DNA from: Pseudoips prasinana
Lineage: Eukaryota > Arthropoda > Insecta > Lepidoptera > Nolidae
Assembly: GCA_951640165.1 (NCBI GenBank)
Contig: OX621236.1
Location: 31,178,948 to 31,242,947 of the forward strand
Direction: 5' to 3'
DNA length: 64,000 nt
Within the stretch, counting starts at the first letter, position 1. The number at the start of each line of letters is the position of its first letter. Positions 11,417 through 22,311 of the stretch are shown in pieces. The translations under genes and the position numbers were made by a program. Under the pieces are notes generated by a model. It did no database searches, was not told the DNA's origin, and worked only from the letters and a program-made list of their open reading frames with translations.

Positions 11417-11490
11417 GTACAATTCTGCAAGCTGAATAGTAAATATGATGAGCGCTTGCCATAACCAAAGATTTCGTAGCGAGGCGGTGG
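11417..11490 (+). CDS. Candidate host exon with start codon
   Basis: A polypyrimidine tract and acceptor (ttttttctcttacag, AG at 11415-11416) precede 74 bases that end at a consensus donor (GGTAAGTA, GT at 11491-11492). Inside are two adjacent ATGs; from 11445 the frame reads MMSACHNQRFRSEAVG and stays open through the donor. This has the form of a second exon carrying the translation start, with 5' untranslated sequence before it. No partner exon is proven; the candidate terminal exons at 44.0-44.8 kb lie on the same strand 32 kb away. Chance pairing of splice signals remains possible. Confidence 0.3.
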
Positions 11491-11670
11491 GTAAGTAAAA
11501 AAGAAGTGGAATGCTTGGTGTCTTAATTTGAAATATTATTTCAACAATGGCTACCTACCAATAACATATTATAGTGCCTACATAATATAAGCGTACTAAC
11601 TATTTGTTTGCTCTATTGAACCGATCGTGTGGTAACTGTAATCTTCTTCTTATCGTGTCGATGGTAAGAA

Positions 11671-11885
11671 TTATATTTTATCTTCCCAAAATTGAGCAAC
11701 GCTGATTGCTTTGGCTGTAGCGTCATACAAGTCCTGAAGGGAACAAGAGACTGGACAAAAAGGACAATCAGATAAATGAGCCATACTTTGGGGTGACACG
11801 CCACACTCGCAGATATTTTGTGATGTGGGAATGTAACCCCATTTGCACATGTTTTCCTTGGATCTACCAACCTTGTTAACTGGTA
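11671..11885 (-). pseudogene. Non-LTR retrotransposon ORF2 C-terminal fragment
   Basis: In one minus-strand frame, stopping at 11671-11673, the sequence reads from MCKWGYIPTSQNICECG through PQSMAHLSDCPFC to a C-terminal ISVAQFWEDKI. A Cys-x-Cys, His, Cys cluster followed by a short tail is the typical end of Jockey- and CR1-like LINE ORF2 proteins. Only this end remains, and a different overlapping frame is also open but meaningless. Confidence 0.65.
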
Positions 11886-13017
11886 GGATCTGCTAACCTT
11901 GGTACCTAACTGTAATGATATGATTTTATTAAAAAAAAGATTAGGCCAAGGACTAGTAAGGCTGCTATTTTATCATCTTTCCTTGATCTCACTTAGAAGG
12001 CCATTTGTTACTTGGTTTGGATGCCTTTCTGCGTCTGGTTAATAGTTGGTTTAAAGTTTAAGTGGTGTTTCGCCAATCAGGTTCTAAATTAAAATTTGTG
12101 GCAATTATTTTAATCCTTAAGCCTTACAGTACATGTCTTTATTTAAGACCAAGCCCGCATAATTTAATCACTGGTTATCGTAACCTTACGACGATTGAAT
12201 ACCATTCAATACACATAATTGAATATCAAACTTGGCTCCCATTTCATATTCATATTTTTGATGGTATATCTCCATATACTTATTGTAAATTACTTATTAC
12301 TATTATGGCTTTCCTAACTTTTATAGATGACGTTATTATTACTTGGGTAAAACTTATTATCAATAATTTTCAGTATTCAGATTTTTGTTGTAAGACAGTA
12401 GGGGAATCGTGGATACCGTTCGATTAATTTTTCTGCTGTAGGAAAATTCTTGTATTTAATAAATGTATGTTAGTTTGGAACAAACACCTAAATGAACCCT
12501 GACCTTACTGGTATAGATATCTTTAATGTACCGATATACTTATTATACAGTTTTACAAAAAGTTAAGGTTATAGGTAAGTACCCAGTAATCCGTCAATAC
12601 TTAGAACACTCATTTGATTTAACTTTGTGTGCTCTATCAGCTTCAAATCCAACTCTAGTTACGAAATGAACGCGCATGTAACCCACTGGGGATTAAAGTC
12701 GTGCCGATTGATGAGGATGTGACAAGTCAGTCAAGTGTCAAGATAATTGGTTTAGCTGACCGTTCGCTTAAGTGATGGAGGTGTACTTTGAACATAAACA
12801 ACCAGAAGACACTTTGTTAAGGACTTAATACGAATTATCCGACGAAACTAACTTTGAATGGCAGGAGATAAATTACAGACTACGTTTATTGTTCCGTTTT
12901 CTGGGCGAAGGAATTAACAAGCTTTTGTACAACTTCAAATTTATTATTTGTGTAGTTCAAATTTTGTTAGCCAATTTTCGGCTAGTCCGAAACTTTGTGT
13001 TTATTTTATTTAACCAA
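11886..13017. other. Unassigned stretch
   Basis: A 121-codon plus frame at 12062-12427 is hydrophobic and AT-rich in every codon position. It shows no family resemblance and I regard it as chance. Nothing else is supported. Confidence 0.4.
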
Positions 13018-14273
13018 TGAACCTGAAAATGTTGAGGAAGGAATGCATAACATGGAATAAGTGCTCGAAACTGAAATTACAAATGGAACCAAAAAGATGT
13101 CCGACCGCACCCTACAGCTTATTGAAGAAATGCGGAAAATGATTCTAACGTCCTCATGTGATGCTGCCAGATACAGGCAACAGACAAATCTCAGTCTCTG
13201 ACCCGCGACACACGCCAATTTAATACTATTAGTATTAAAGAGGCCGTCGAGCGGAATAAAGGCTCTAAAGTGTTTGCAAGAGATTTGTCTATTGGGCAAA
13301 GCCAACTGACGAAGCTGAAGACTAAGGATGGTAGAATCGTCACGTCAAAATCTGAGTTTATAGGAGAGATCGAGAAGTTCTACGGACAGTTGTACACGAC
13401 AACGCGACTTCCTGTCAATAGTCATGCCTCAGATCTAAGAGCAAGACTAACCCGACACTACACCCAAGATAGCCCGGACGTCAGCTTGTACGAGATTAGA
13501 ATGGCTCTCAAACAACTGAAAAACAACAAGTCGCCGGGTGATGATGGAGTTACAGCTGAGCTTCTGAAGGCGGGAGGTACACCAATCGTGCGGGCCTTTC
13601 AGAAGCTATTTAACTCCTTCGTACTCGAAGGTCAAACGCCAAAAGCATGACACAGTAGTGTGGTGGAGCTTTTCTTCAAAAAGGGCGATAAAACCCTTTT
13701 CAGAATTACAGACCCATCTCTCTGCTTAGCCATGTTTACAAGTTGTTTTCGAGAGTCATTACTAATCGTCTCGCACGAAGGTTTGACGACTTCCAGCCTC
13801 CCGAACAAGCCGGTTTCCGAAAAGGCTACAGTGCTATAGACCCCATACATACACTGCGGCAAGTTATACAGAAGACCGAGGAGTATAACCAGCCATTATG
13901 CTTAGCATTTGTGGACTATGAGAAAGCCTTTGATTATATCGAAACATGGGCCGTGCTGAGGTATCTTTAAAGGTGCTCCGCAGGCGAACCAAAGTAGTCG
14001 ACATAGCCCAAAGAATTGCCAAACTGAAGGGGCAGTGGGCAGGGCACATAGCTTGTAGAACTGACGGCCGATGGGGCAGAAAGGTTCTCGAGTGTCGACC
14101 ACGAACCGGAAGACGCAGCGTGGGCAGGCCTCCTACACGGTGGACCGACGATCTTGTGCGGGTCGCGGGAAGCCGCTGGATGGGGGCAGCGCAGGACCGG
14201 CTATTGTGGAGATCCTTGGGGGAGGCCTTTGTCCAGCAGTGAACGTCTTTCGGCTGATATGATGATGATGATG
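13018..14273 (+). pseudogene. RTE-clade non-LTR retrotransposon, 5'-truncated and internally deleted
   Basis: From about 13090 the plus strand encodes the fingers and palm of an RTE reverse transcriptase. Landmarks are MSDRTLQLIEEMRKM, SKVFARDLSIGQSQLTKL, KNNKSPGDDGVTAELLKAGG (about 13525-13585), HSSVVELFFKKGDK, RRFDDFQPPEQAGFRKGYS and FVDYEKAFD (about 13911-13937). The frame beginning at 13270 ends where a Trp codon seems to have become TGA (13648-13650), and a further frameshift lies near 13698. At about 13965 the sequence jumps from WAVLR to the C-terminal RRRTKVVDIAQRIAKLKGQW, so the YADD motif and the thumb are missing. The C-terminus (VGRPPTRWTDDLVRVAG) stops at 14240-14242 and is followed by CCAGCAG and an ATG-repeat tail (14256-14272). 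It is dead, and is the longest RTE copy in the window. Confidence 0.9.
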
Positions 14274-15577
14274 CATAATGTTTTAAATCCGGTGATATAA
14301 TGTTTTAACTGACAGCGGTTGAAACAAAAAAAAAAGTAAAGATTACTTAGTTTCCTTTAACTATTTGTTTATTTTTTTTCTACGTTATAGAATAACATAA
14401 GTTGTACAAAATATCAAATGTATTAAAAATTTAAATCTTAGCCGGTATGTGAGAGGTGTAATGAGGTACTTGTACCTGATACTAAGTTGGGTCAGACGTC
14501 GGGCTGTCGTACTTAATTGAGTTGTACAAAACGGTGATAGAATTATTTTTCTTATATGTAAATAATAAAATAGTGATATTTAATTCATACTTAGGCATTA
14601 ATTTACATTTATTTACTTTACTTGCATATAATTAAGTAGTAATCTGTCACACAATAGTTTGCTAACATTATAAGAAACAAGAATAAAGTCGATTGGAAGA
14701 AAATTTAAACCATGTTTGCATTTTGGTCTATTTTATTTTATTTATTCATTTGACATATGCTTTGTCGTGTTATGTATGCTTATGCTCTATGGAACGCACA
14801 TGACATGATATTTATTCAAGCAATAACATTCTGCTAGATAAAAGAGAGGTAAATAAATCCGCAACCGATAAATAAAAAAAAACTTCAAATATAAAAAGAA
14901 CCGTAACTTTTGAGCAGCTTTGCTTTTTATTAATCATAGACCATCAACATCACCAAAAAACATCTCGATTAAACAACTTTTCAGATAAAAATAAATAATC
15001 TCAATGGATTCAGCCGATTAGGATCTACGATGCTACTGACAGACTGACAAATACGCACGTTAAAGATAAAACACCTCGTTGGATTTTGGTGGTTGCTGAG
15101 AAGAAATACCTACAGAAAAGACGTGTTAAAATAAGTTTTGTATAGTACACCTACAAAACTTATTTCTAGTATAGAATAGAATCTGGGCTAGTGTATATGT
15201 ATATGGGCGTATAATCATTTACGTAAGCGTATTAAAGCAATTGTCTAAAAGCGCCTTTCTATTTCTTTTTCTTCGTGCATTTCTCTTTGAAAGGCGTAAC
15301 TGATTGCCTTGTTAGAGGATTATGCGATTTAAATACCGGGCGAAACTACTGATTGGAATTCGCGCTGAAGAGCCGAGGGAATTTGGATGCCGTTAGTACT
15401 TTCATTTTCTCTTTCACGTGCCAAGTATTTGAAGGAGACAAGTATACCCTAAATCTGTTAGAATTTTACACAAGAGACACTATATATATGTGTAGGAAAT
15501 GTTGACAATGTTAATGTCGTTCATTGGCTTTACGATGCTTCCTCTTAAGAGTTGTATAATAATCTCCTCCTAGCCGA
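14274..15577. other. Unassigned AT-rich stretch
   Basis: AT-rich with several A runs. An imperfect repeat of 'aaaataagttttgtatag' and 'acaaaacttatttc' near 15129-15166 forms a small hairpin. No gene or named repeat is supported. Confidence 0.4.
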
Positions 15578-15912
15578 ATTTCGGCCACGGCGGCCAGTCT
15601 CAATAGAGATTACCCATCTGTGTTGGACATATTATAGTGCACAAGTGTATGCAAAAACACAGGGGCACTTTCAATTCCATCACTCTCCGATGAGACGCCA
15701 AGCGACACGATCGGAAAGACGTCAGGTACAGGACAGGTGGCTTTACGTGCTCTCCGAGGCACGGGGGTATAATACCGCAAACACTCAGACTTTGGGCTGA
15801 TGCTGACAAATTTATCTTTTTACAGGAATCAGTTTTGGCCCAAACCGGGATTTGAACCCAGGACTTAATTCTCTGCAAGAGAACACGCTGCCGCTAGACC
15901 AACGATAGCATA
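15578..15912 (-). mobile_element. tRNA-derived SINE, family B, full length
   Basis: The minus strand starts near 15912 with a tRNA head: box A in TTGGTCTAGCGGCAGC and box B GGTTCAAATCC (about 15849-15859). The body contains 'gtattatacccccgtgcctc' and ends near 'ccgccgtggccgaaattcgg'. A second copy on the same strand lies at 59318-59640, and body fragments lie at 56978-57115 and about 50328-50362. The head is pol III-like, but the overall unit is a SINE, not a tRNA gene. Confidence 0.8.
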
Positions 15913-16808
15913 GATATACGGTTTTATCAATAACATCTTTACTAAGGACTTAGCTCTACCCTACACTATACGCGAGCGAGTCAATGACATTATAACGTTT
16001 TGTTCTTGCGCTTGAGTCGGGTTGCAATTGTTCACCAGGAAAAGACATAGTGCTGCAAACAGTAGCTGATGTCATGTGTGAGGCAGGAGTCATAGACAAA
16101 TATAATCTCACTTCTATAAAATATATGAACGCAAGAAATGTGTTTTTGTTAATAGTTGATCTATATACACACTTTTACAGCACGCTCGCTGCTAGTGTAC
16201 TTAGATTCACCTTTACATATACCTAGTGACACACAATGTGTGAAAAAAAGGAATTCTGATAAATATTACAAGATACAACACGCTATAATAATTTGAATTT
16301 AAATTCACGTTCCAGTCAAGATCGTTTAAACGTGGAATTTTCCAGAATATGGAAACCCATTTGCTCCATTATCAGTGGGATACTCGTAAATCTATTTTAT
16401 TTATGGTTGACAATGCGGGGAAATGCTAAAGGTAGGCGCTTGGCACGTACTTGTTTAGAACAAGAAAATTTATTAAATCTGAAGAATTTATTAAGGGTGG
16501 GTTCTGGTTCAACAGTTCACGGCCTAAATTGATTACCTAGAGTCGTTATTAGATGACGATAAATAATATAATAATGAAAATCATAAAACTAATTTCAACT
16601 TTTGTTTTAGGCAACCGATTGAAGCAATAAAACTATCGGAATTGATAAAGTAATATATCAAAATCGGTTCCCAAACAACGAATAAATCTCGTAAAATACA
16701 TAAAAAAGTACACAGTTCTCAAGACAACCGATTTCAAAAAAATCTAATACACGTTCTTGTTTGTGTGCGCAAGAAAAGCTGTAATCGATAATTTGAAAAA
16801 CAAAGGTA
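15913..16808. other. Unassigned stretch
   Basis: AT-rich. A 79-codon plus frame at 16293-16532 has mixed composition but no splice context or family resemblance. No repeats are identified. Confidence 0.4.
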
Positions 16809-17763
16809 TAGTGCCACAAACTTATCTGGCCCGGTGGCCAAACGTAGAACTAACGACGCCAGTTGGAAATGTCAATCGGCTGTTATTCCCTGACATTCCT
16901 GCCATTTATTGTTTGTTGCGCGTATTTATTTTTCTTTTTGTGGTTTTTAATTGTTTAAAATGCCGAAAGCTTTAAAATGTGATGCGAGGAACGTTATATT
17001 ACAAGTATTGAATTTTATGAATGAAGAAAAACACTTTCAGGCACCAATTATACCCTTCAATAAGTTGTATGAACGCGTAGCTGCTGCTACAGGTTAGTGT
17101 TGTCAGCTTCTAAAAAAAACGAAACTCCCTCGCGCACTTTAAATTTAAATACATATTTTAAAATATTCATTATTTATTTAATTTTTGCTATTTCCATTGT
17201 AGGTGTCGGGGAGTGAATTGTAAGAAAACTTGTGAAAGAAAAAGAGCAAGCAGATGCAAAAATTTATAGCAGATCAGAATATTGGTAGATCGAATTCTGA
17301 AATGCCTACATTGATTGCAGAAGCTTTTGATAAAATAACAGTCAATTAATGGCAAAAGCATTGCAATCATGTAAAAAATATTGAAAATGAGTATCGAAAA
17401 AGGAATGGATACTTAGACGAGCCTTTCATCAATCAATTAAGTAGTGATAGTCAAAGTGAAAGCAGTGATTATGATAATGATGATGATGAAATGACTTCTG
17501 AATTAAACAATTCCGGTGACATAATAATACCTGGAGTATCCCCGTTAGAGGACACTCAGCATACATTTTATGTAAATGATCATAATTATTGTATAAAAAT
17601 ATAAAGATTTGTAATGACAGTATTTGTTTGCTTTTTAGTGTAGTAATATTTACGTTACAATGTGCATATTATTTTTACCCACTTTATTGCAAAAAATAGT
17701 TACTAGCAACACTAAATGCGATAACAGCGACGCTGCCAGCGGGCTGATAAGTTTGCGAGACTG
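16809..17763 (+). mobile_element. Deleted Tc1/mariner-superfamily element with TA duplication
   Basis: The left end TAGTGCCACAAACTTATC and the right end, read inward as CAGTCTCGCAAACTTATC, form inverted repeats that continue through GGCCCGGTGGC/AGCCCGCTGGC. Both sides are flanked by TA (16807-16808 and 17764-17765), the target duplication of this superfamily. The interior carries the beginning and end of a spliced transposase-like gene but lacks the region where the catalytic acidic residues would be. At 955 bp it is a non-autonomous deletion derivative. Confidence 0.8.
16960..17604 (+). pseudogene. Truncated DDE-transposase-like gene with one intron
   Basis: Exon 1 (16960-17092) starts MPKALKCDARNVILQVLNFM and contains a helix-turn-helix-like segment up to YERVAAATG. 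A 110-bp intron with GTTAGT donor and TTGTAG acceptor (17093-17202) separates it from GVGE-stop-IVRKLVKEKEQAD, where a conserved Ser codon is replaced by TGA. A frameshift and a large deletion follow. The end, TLIAEAFDKITVN then QWQKHCNHVKNIENEY and an acidic Ser/Asp-rich tail (SESSDYDNDDDE), stops at 17602-17604. The N-terminal and acidic C-terminal layout matches insect IS630/Tc1-like DDE proteins with a spliced first exon. The catalytic core is absent. Confidence 0.65.
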
Positions 17764-17962
17764 TAACTGTTTTAATATTTTTCATAATCGAATGACGATT
17801 CATACCATAAGAATTTCAGTATTTACATAGGTATAGGTATATTTCAATACTGTCAAGAATTTGTTTTTAATTTTCTCGTTATTTATTACTTAAAAAAGGA
17901 ATATTATAAATCATTTGTCTTGGAATAGGTGACAGAACGTGACAAATTAAAAAAATATTTTC

Positions 17963-18283
17963 GAAGTTATACTTCTTTTGGCGCGATGGAGAAAAATGAT
18001 GAGAGTGAATTTTTACGATGCGCGCGCACACCGACACCTAAATTTAACAGCATGAAGTTAGTTCTAGATAAGAGTGAATTTTTACGATGCGCGCGCACAC
18101 TGACACCTTAATTTAACAGCATGAAGTTAGTTCTAGGTGGTATGAAAATTGATAACTATGTTGAAGTTGTATATTCTAGTATTTTTATTTAAATAAAATC
18201 TTTTTGATTAATTTTAGTATTTATCGTTAATCACTACTGCATTTTAATTGTTTTTTTTCCATACGCCAAAGAAGTATAACTTC
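17963..18283. mobile_element. Inverted-repeat element with internal 69-bp tandem duplication
   Basis: GAAGTTATACTTCTTTTGGC starts at 17963, and its reverse complement (CGCCAAAGAAGTATAACTTC) occurs at 18264-18283. Between them a 69-bp unit containing 'acgatgcgcgcgcacac' is present twice in tandem, from 18003 and from 18072, with few differences. The unit keeps an open frame (SEFLRCART), but this is too short to interpret. A MITE with an internal duplication is the simplest reading. TTCT or TTATA-type target duplication was not found. Confidence 0.65.
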
Positions 18284-19235
18284 TAACGCGTGCACATAAG
18301 TACACACAGAATTTTTTTTTTAACAGTATTCAAATTTTAATATTCCGATCCGCTAATACACTAATCTGGTAATATGTGCCGCGCTGATGGCTCGTGTCCA
18401 TAGAGGTTGGTTACAATGGCCAATATTTAAGATAATTTCTGCGGCAATGAGGATATAGTTAAGGTATATGCTTTTTTAAATGTGTAATAGAATATGAAAA
18501 TGTAATTACACATTGAATTTGTAATTCCACTGAGTGCATAGCGGCTCCGTCTTCACTGTATGTACTCAGGGGGAATATACAAACCATCTTACATTCAAAT
18601 TGAATTTATAACCAGCTTGCAGCCGAGACAATGCCAGAATTACTTCGAGCTAGTAAAACAGAAGTTCTATTATTTCTTTTAGTTTCTTGTACAATTAATA
18701 TATGATACACTTACAAGTTTCAATAAACAAAATCACAATAGGACAAGGCAAATTTATTATTTGGGTATAATATAATAACACCAACAGGGTTGACAACAAA
18801 TTCAGATATTATGTAGTGTTTAGCCAAAAATATTCTGAAATTCATGAAAACTCGACCGACCGAAAACCTAAGCCCGACATACAGAATATGAAAATTAAGA
18901 AAATAACTCTTTACATAATTTAATCATACTCTTATGCACTGTAATATATCCCGTGTCGAGGCTAATCTGTAATAAACCAATACGTACGTGTCCGAAAAAT
19001 ATAATTAAAACGGCCAAAAAGTGTTGAAAAGCTGTTCACGTGCGAGTCATATTAAGTGGTCCGTATCTTCGAGACTTTATTTATTTTTTGTTTTTACAGT
19101 GGCGTAAGTAAGTTTCCTGAGATATAACCAGCTGACAGACTTGCAGACGGATTGACATATAATATAATGAGGTTTCGTTGATGCCATTTGTGTATGGGAC
19201 CTTAAAAGAGTGAAATTGAACAAAATTATTAATAA
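18284..19235. other. Unassigned stretch
   Basis: AT-rich, with an AT-run at 18310-18330 and a GC-richer patch near 18370-18420. No gene or repeat family is recognised. Confidence 0.4.
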
Positions 19236-19474
19236 CTAACAGTGCCCGCGGACTTCGTTCCGCGTTATAAATATGTTTGTCCCTGCCCGTTTGTCCCGCG
19301 TAATACTTTGGGTTAAAAGTTCGGGATAAATAAAAATTTAGATATGAATCATAGCCTATGATACTTCACAATAACGTAGCTTTCTATTGGTGAAATACTT
19401 TTGTAAATCGGTTCAGTAGATCCATATTACCCCTTACAACATCATAAACTCACAAACGTTACCTCATTATACTA

Positions 19475-20762
19475 TTAGGTCTTTACCTATGAAATTGCCG
19501 TTCTGCAGTACTGGCCATTTCAAATCAAAATAATTTTTGTTTGGCTAAGAATTCTAATTTCAAATTAATTTTATTTTAAAAACATGGATTCTTTTTTCCA
19601 AAAGTAGTCATTTCTTTATTGATTAGTGTTACATTTTCATCGCATTTCAATCTTTTTCGTCATCATGGATACGTTAAAAATTCGAGTAATTATGGAATAT
19701 GAGTACCGTCGTGGCAGCAACGCGGCACAAGCGGCACGCAACATCAACGACGTTTACGGAGCTAACACTACAAACCAACGCACCACCTGTTATTGGTTTG
19801 CTCGCTTCCGTTCTGGAAATTTCGACCTGAAAAATGAACCTCGCGGTCGTCCGAAGACTTTGGTCGACAATGACGAATTAAAGGCGGTTGTGGAAGCTGA
19901 TGATACACAATCTACGGCTGAATTAGCAGCAGCTTTCGACGTTAGCGTCAAAACAATATTGGTCCATTTGCGTCAAATTGGCAAGGTAAAAAAGCTTGAC
20001 AAATGGGTGCCCCACGAACTCAATGATCGCCAGCGCGAAGTACGCGTCGAGACGTGCCTTGCACTGCTCAACAGACACACAAATGAAGGAATTTTGAACC
20101 GCATTGTTACCTGCGATGAAAAATGGATTCTGTTTGATAACCGCAAGCGCTCAGCAAGTTGGTTGGATCCTGGTTCAGCACCTAAACAATGCCCTAAACG
20201 AAAACTTACCCCTAGAAAAGTGATGGTCACTGTTTGGTGGTCTAGCGCCGGTGTGATTCATCACAGCTTCTTACCAAACGGGGTGAGCATTACTGCAGAT
20301 GTGTACTGTGAAGAACTGAGCACCATGATGGAGAAGCTGGCGCATCTCCAACCAGCATTGGTCAATCGCTCGTCTCCGCTGCTCCTGCACGACAACGCGC
20401 GACCTCATACTGCACAGCAGACGGTCTCCAAGTTGCAAGAACTGGGGTTGGAAGCTCTCCGTCATCCGCCCTACTCACCAGACCTTGCGCCTACAGACTA
20501 CTACTTTTTCCAGAATTTGGATAACTTCTTGGCGGGAAAAAAATTCAATACCCGAGAGGCAGTACAAAATGCCTTTGAAGAATTTGTTGCCTCCCGTCCA
20601 GCTGATTTCTTTAAGAAGGGCAACAATAAACTGCCACTGCGATGGCAAAGATGCATTGATTGCATGGGTGATTACTTCGATTAATACAAATAAAAAAATT
20701 CATGAAAAAAATTCGTTTAAATTTTTTCATACAAAACGGCAATTTCATAGGTAAAGACCTAT
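19475..20762 (+). mobile_element. Complete mariner transposon
   Basis: A 1288-bp element flanked by TA on both sides (19473-19474 and 20763-20764). The terminal inverted repeats share AGGTCTTTACCTATGAAATT followed by GCCGTT, differing only in the outermost bases (TTAGG against ATAGG) and at one internal position. It holds one uninterrupted transposase gene. All parts expected for an autonomous mariner are present, and the short element length is typical of the family. Confidence 0.95.
19665..20684 (+). CDS. Mariner transposase, apparently intact
   Basis: The frame codes for 339 residues from MDTLKIRVIMEYEYRRG; an upstream in-frame ATG at 19626 would add 13 residues, but the downstream start fits the family. 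The N-terminal half has two helix-turn-helix regions that would bind the inverted repeats, including GRPKTL. The catalytic triad is complete: Asp in VTCDEKW, Asp in LLHDNARPH and Asp in PDLAPTDYYFF, the last two separated by 34 residues (D34D). WVPHEL precedes the core. The C-terminus LPLRWQRCIDCMGDYFD is the usual mariner ending. It cuts and pastes its own DNA at TA sites in the nucleus. Motifs resemble the cecropia subfamily. No stop or frameshift is visible, suggesting a recent arrival. Confidence 0.95.
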   Translation: MDTLKIRVIMEYEYRRGSNAAQAARNINDVYGANTTNQRTTCYWFARFRSGNFDLKNEPRGRPKTLVDNDELKAVVEADDTQSTAELAAAFDVSVKTILVHLRQIGKVKKLDKWVPHELNDRQREVRVETCLALLNRHTNEGILNRIVTCDEKWILFDNRKRSASWLDPGSAPKQCPKRKLTPRKVMVTVWWSSAGVIHHSFLPNGVSITADVYCEELSTMMEKLAHLQPALVNRSSPLLLHDNARPHTAQQTVSKLQELGLEALRHPPYSPDLAPTDYYFFQNLDNFLAGKKFNTREAVQNAFEEFVASRPADFFKKGNNKLPLRWQRCIDCMGDYFD

Positions 20763-20774
20763 TATTAGTATAGA

Positions 20775-22311
20775 TGACAAAATAAACACTCAACAACAAA
20801 CTACAGAGAAAAAGACAAGAGAACAACAGAGATAATAACATTTTTCTAATCATGTAATACTACTCTACATACTATAATTATAATATGTACAATAGCAACG
20901 TAAATGTTGTCGTTAGTCTTGCTGATTTTTTTATGAGGACGGCTAATTTTTTTTCACTAGTGGAAAATAAGTTGGGTCCTGTTCTAGTATCAGTGCAGTT
21001 TTCTAAAATATAGTCGGAACTTGAGGTGCATTATTAGTATGGTGAGCAGACCAGAAAATGCTACTGAAAGTCTCTAAATTTCGATTTCCTTAATCGATCC
21101 ACGTACTAGTTAAATAGAGAAAAATGCAACAGTTTTATGCAATCCACCCACTTTCTTTTTTTACAACCACGTAGTACTATAGTACTAGCATTCAGTAACC
21201 AGGGACACGCGTACATTAGTCGTAAAAAAGGAAATTCTAAAGCTGAACAATAAAAGGCACTATAATATATTTGCTTCGGCCTCGGCCTAGCTAAGAGTAA
21301 GAACTAAATCCATCTTTGTTTATACCTACTTCCATTAAGACAGTAAATAATGGGTACAATTTTTCAATAAGGTACCTACTAATCTATGACTTCGTGGTGG
21401 GTAGCACAGTATGTATTAACAGAACGTATTTGTATTAATATATCTTATATTTATGTTGGTAAACTCTGCTTCCATAATCTTATAACACTTTAGTTACCGA
21501 GCCTTGTTCGTTTCCTCTTTCCAATAACAGAAAACAATCGATTCTGACAGGGTTATTGGAGCACAATAACCCTGTACTGTACATTTTATTGTGATTGTTA
21601 AAAATTTATGTAATTGTATAATAATGAAGAATGGAAATAAGACAAAAGTTTATTACTATTTAAAAAAGGAATTATAATATTTAAAACCCCTCCATGCCTT
21701 TTATTTCCTTGTACAACATGGAAAAATGATTTCAATTCTTAAAAGTATATCATTTTATTCCGGCATTCATGTTTCTTAAACTGTCATATAAGGTCTGGCT
21801 GCTTCGGTCTTTTGAGCCGTTGGGGAAATATTAATTTTTCCAGTCGTGCAATTATTATTACATTGTCAATGTTAGAAGCGTTATAATTTCACTGTTTTGA
21901 AATAGGTATGTATTATTTGCATACATAATGTTAACCTCAATAGTCATAATATTAATCAATAGTATGTATGGTATGTTGATTTATAAATCAATGAAGGAAT
22001 CAATTCTTCATAGTAGTGGCAACACTTTTTTATCTGTCATATTGAACTGATTGTATTTTGATTTACATTCGTGTTTAAGCTTGCTTGACTTGCATCGTGA
22101 ATGTTTTCTTGTGGCTTGTATATTTACGATGACCTTCGGCTTTGTTTCTGGATTCTGTTTTCGACTTCCCGACTGACCCCGGCTTTCTTGGACTTTGGAT
22201 CTACGCATCATGATTTACCTGTGCTCTTCGCACCTCGGACCACTTATTTTGTTACAAGCAACTATGGCCGCGGTATTTTTTTTAATAGGTGTGAATTTAC
22301 CACGGTTATCA
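20775..22311. other. Unassigned stretch with a small hairpin
   Basis: AT-rich. ACAGGGTTATT (21547-21557) and AATAACCCTGT (21565-21575) form a perfect 11-bp stem with a 7-base loop. A GC-richer patch at 22070-22260 has an open 67-codon minus frame (22008-22211), Lys- and Ser-rich, which I do not recognise. Confidence 0.4.

Larger units (their letters stand above)
19236..20774 (-). mobile_element. Helitron remnant interrupted by a mariner
   Basis: The low-coordinate side ('aactaacagtgcccgcggac', from 19236) resembles the 3' end of the Helitrons in this window, with the terminal CTAG altered. The high-coordinate side after the mariner (to 20774) reads TCTATACTAA on the minus strand, a typical Helitron 5' start. 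Joining the two flanks across the TA duplication gives a continuous Helitron 5' region. The mariner therefore jumped into a pre-existing, non-autonomous Helitron. Confidence 0.65.

Noticed and set aside
12062..12427. 121-codon plus frame
   Set aside because: AT-rich in all codon positions and hydrophobic by composition only; no start context or homology.
13006..13305. 99-codon minus frame
   Set aside because: Antisense to the RTE reverse transcriptase.
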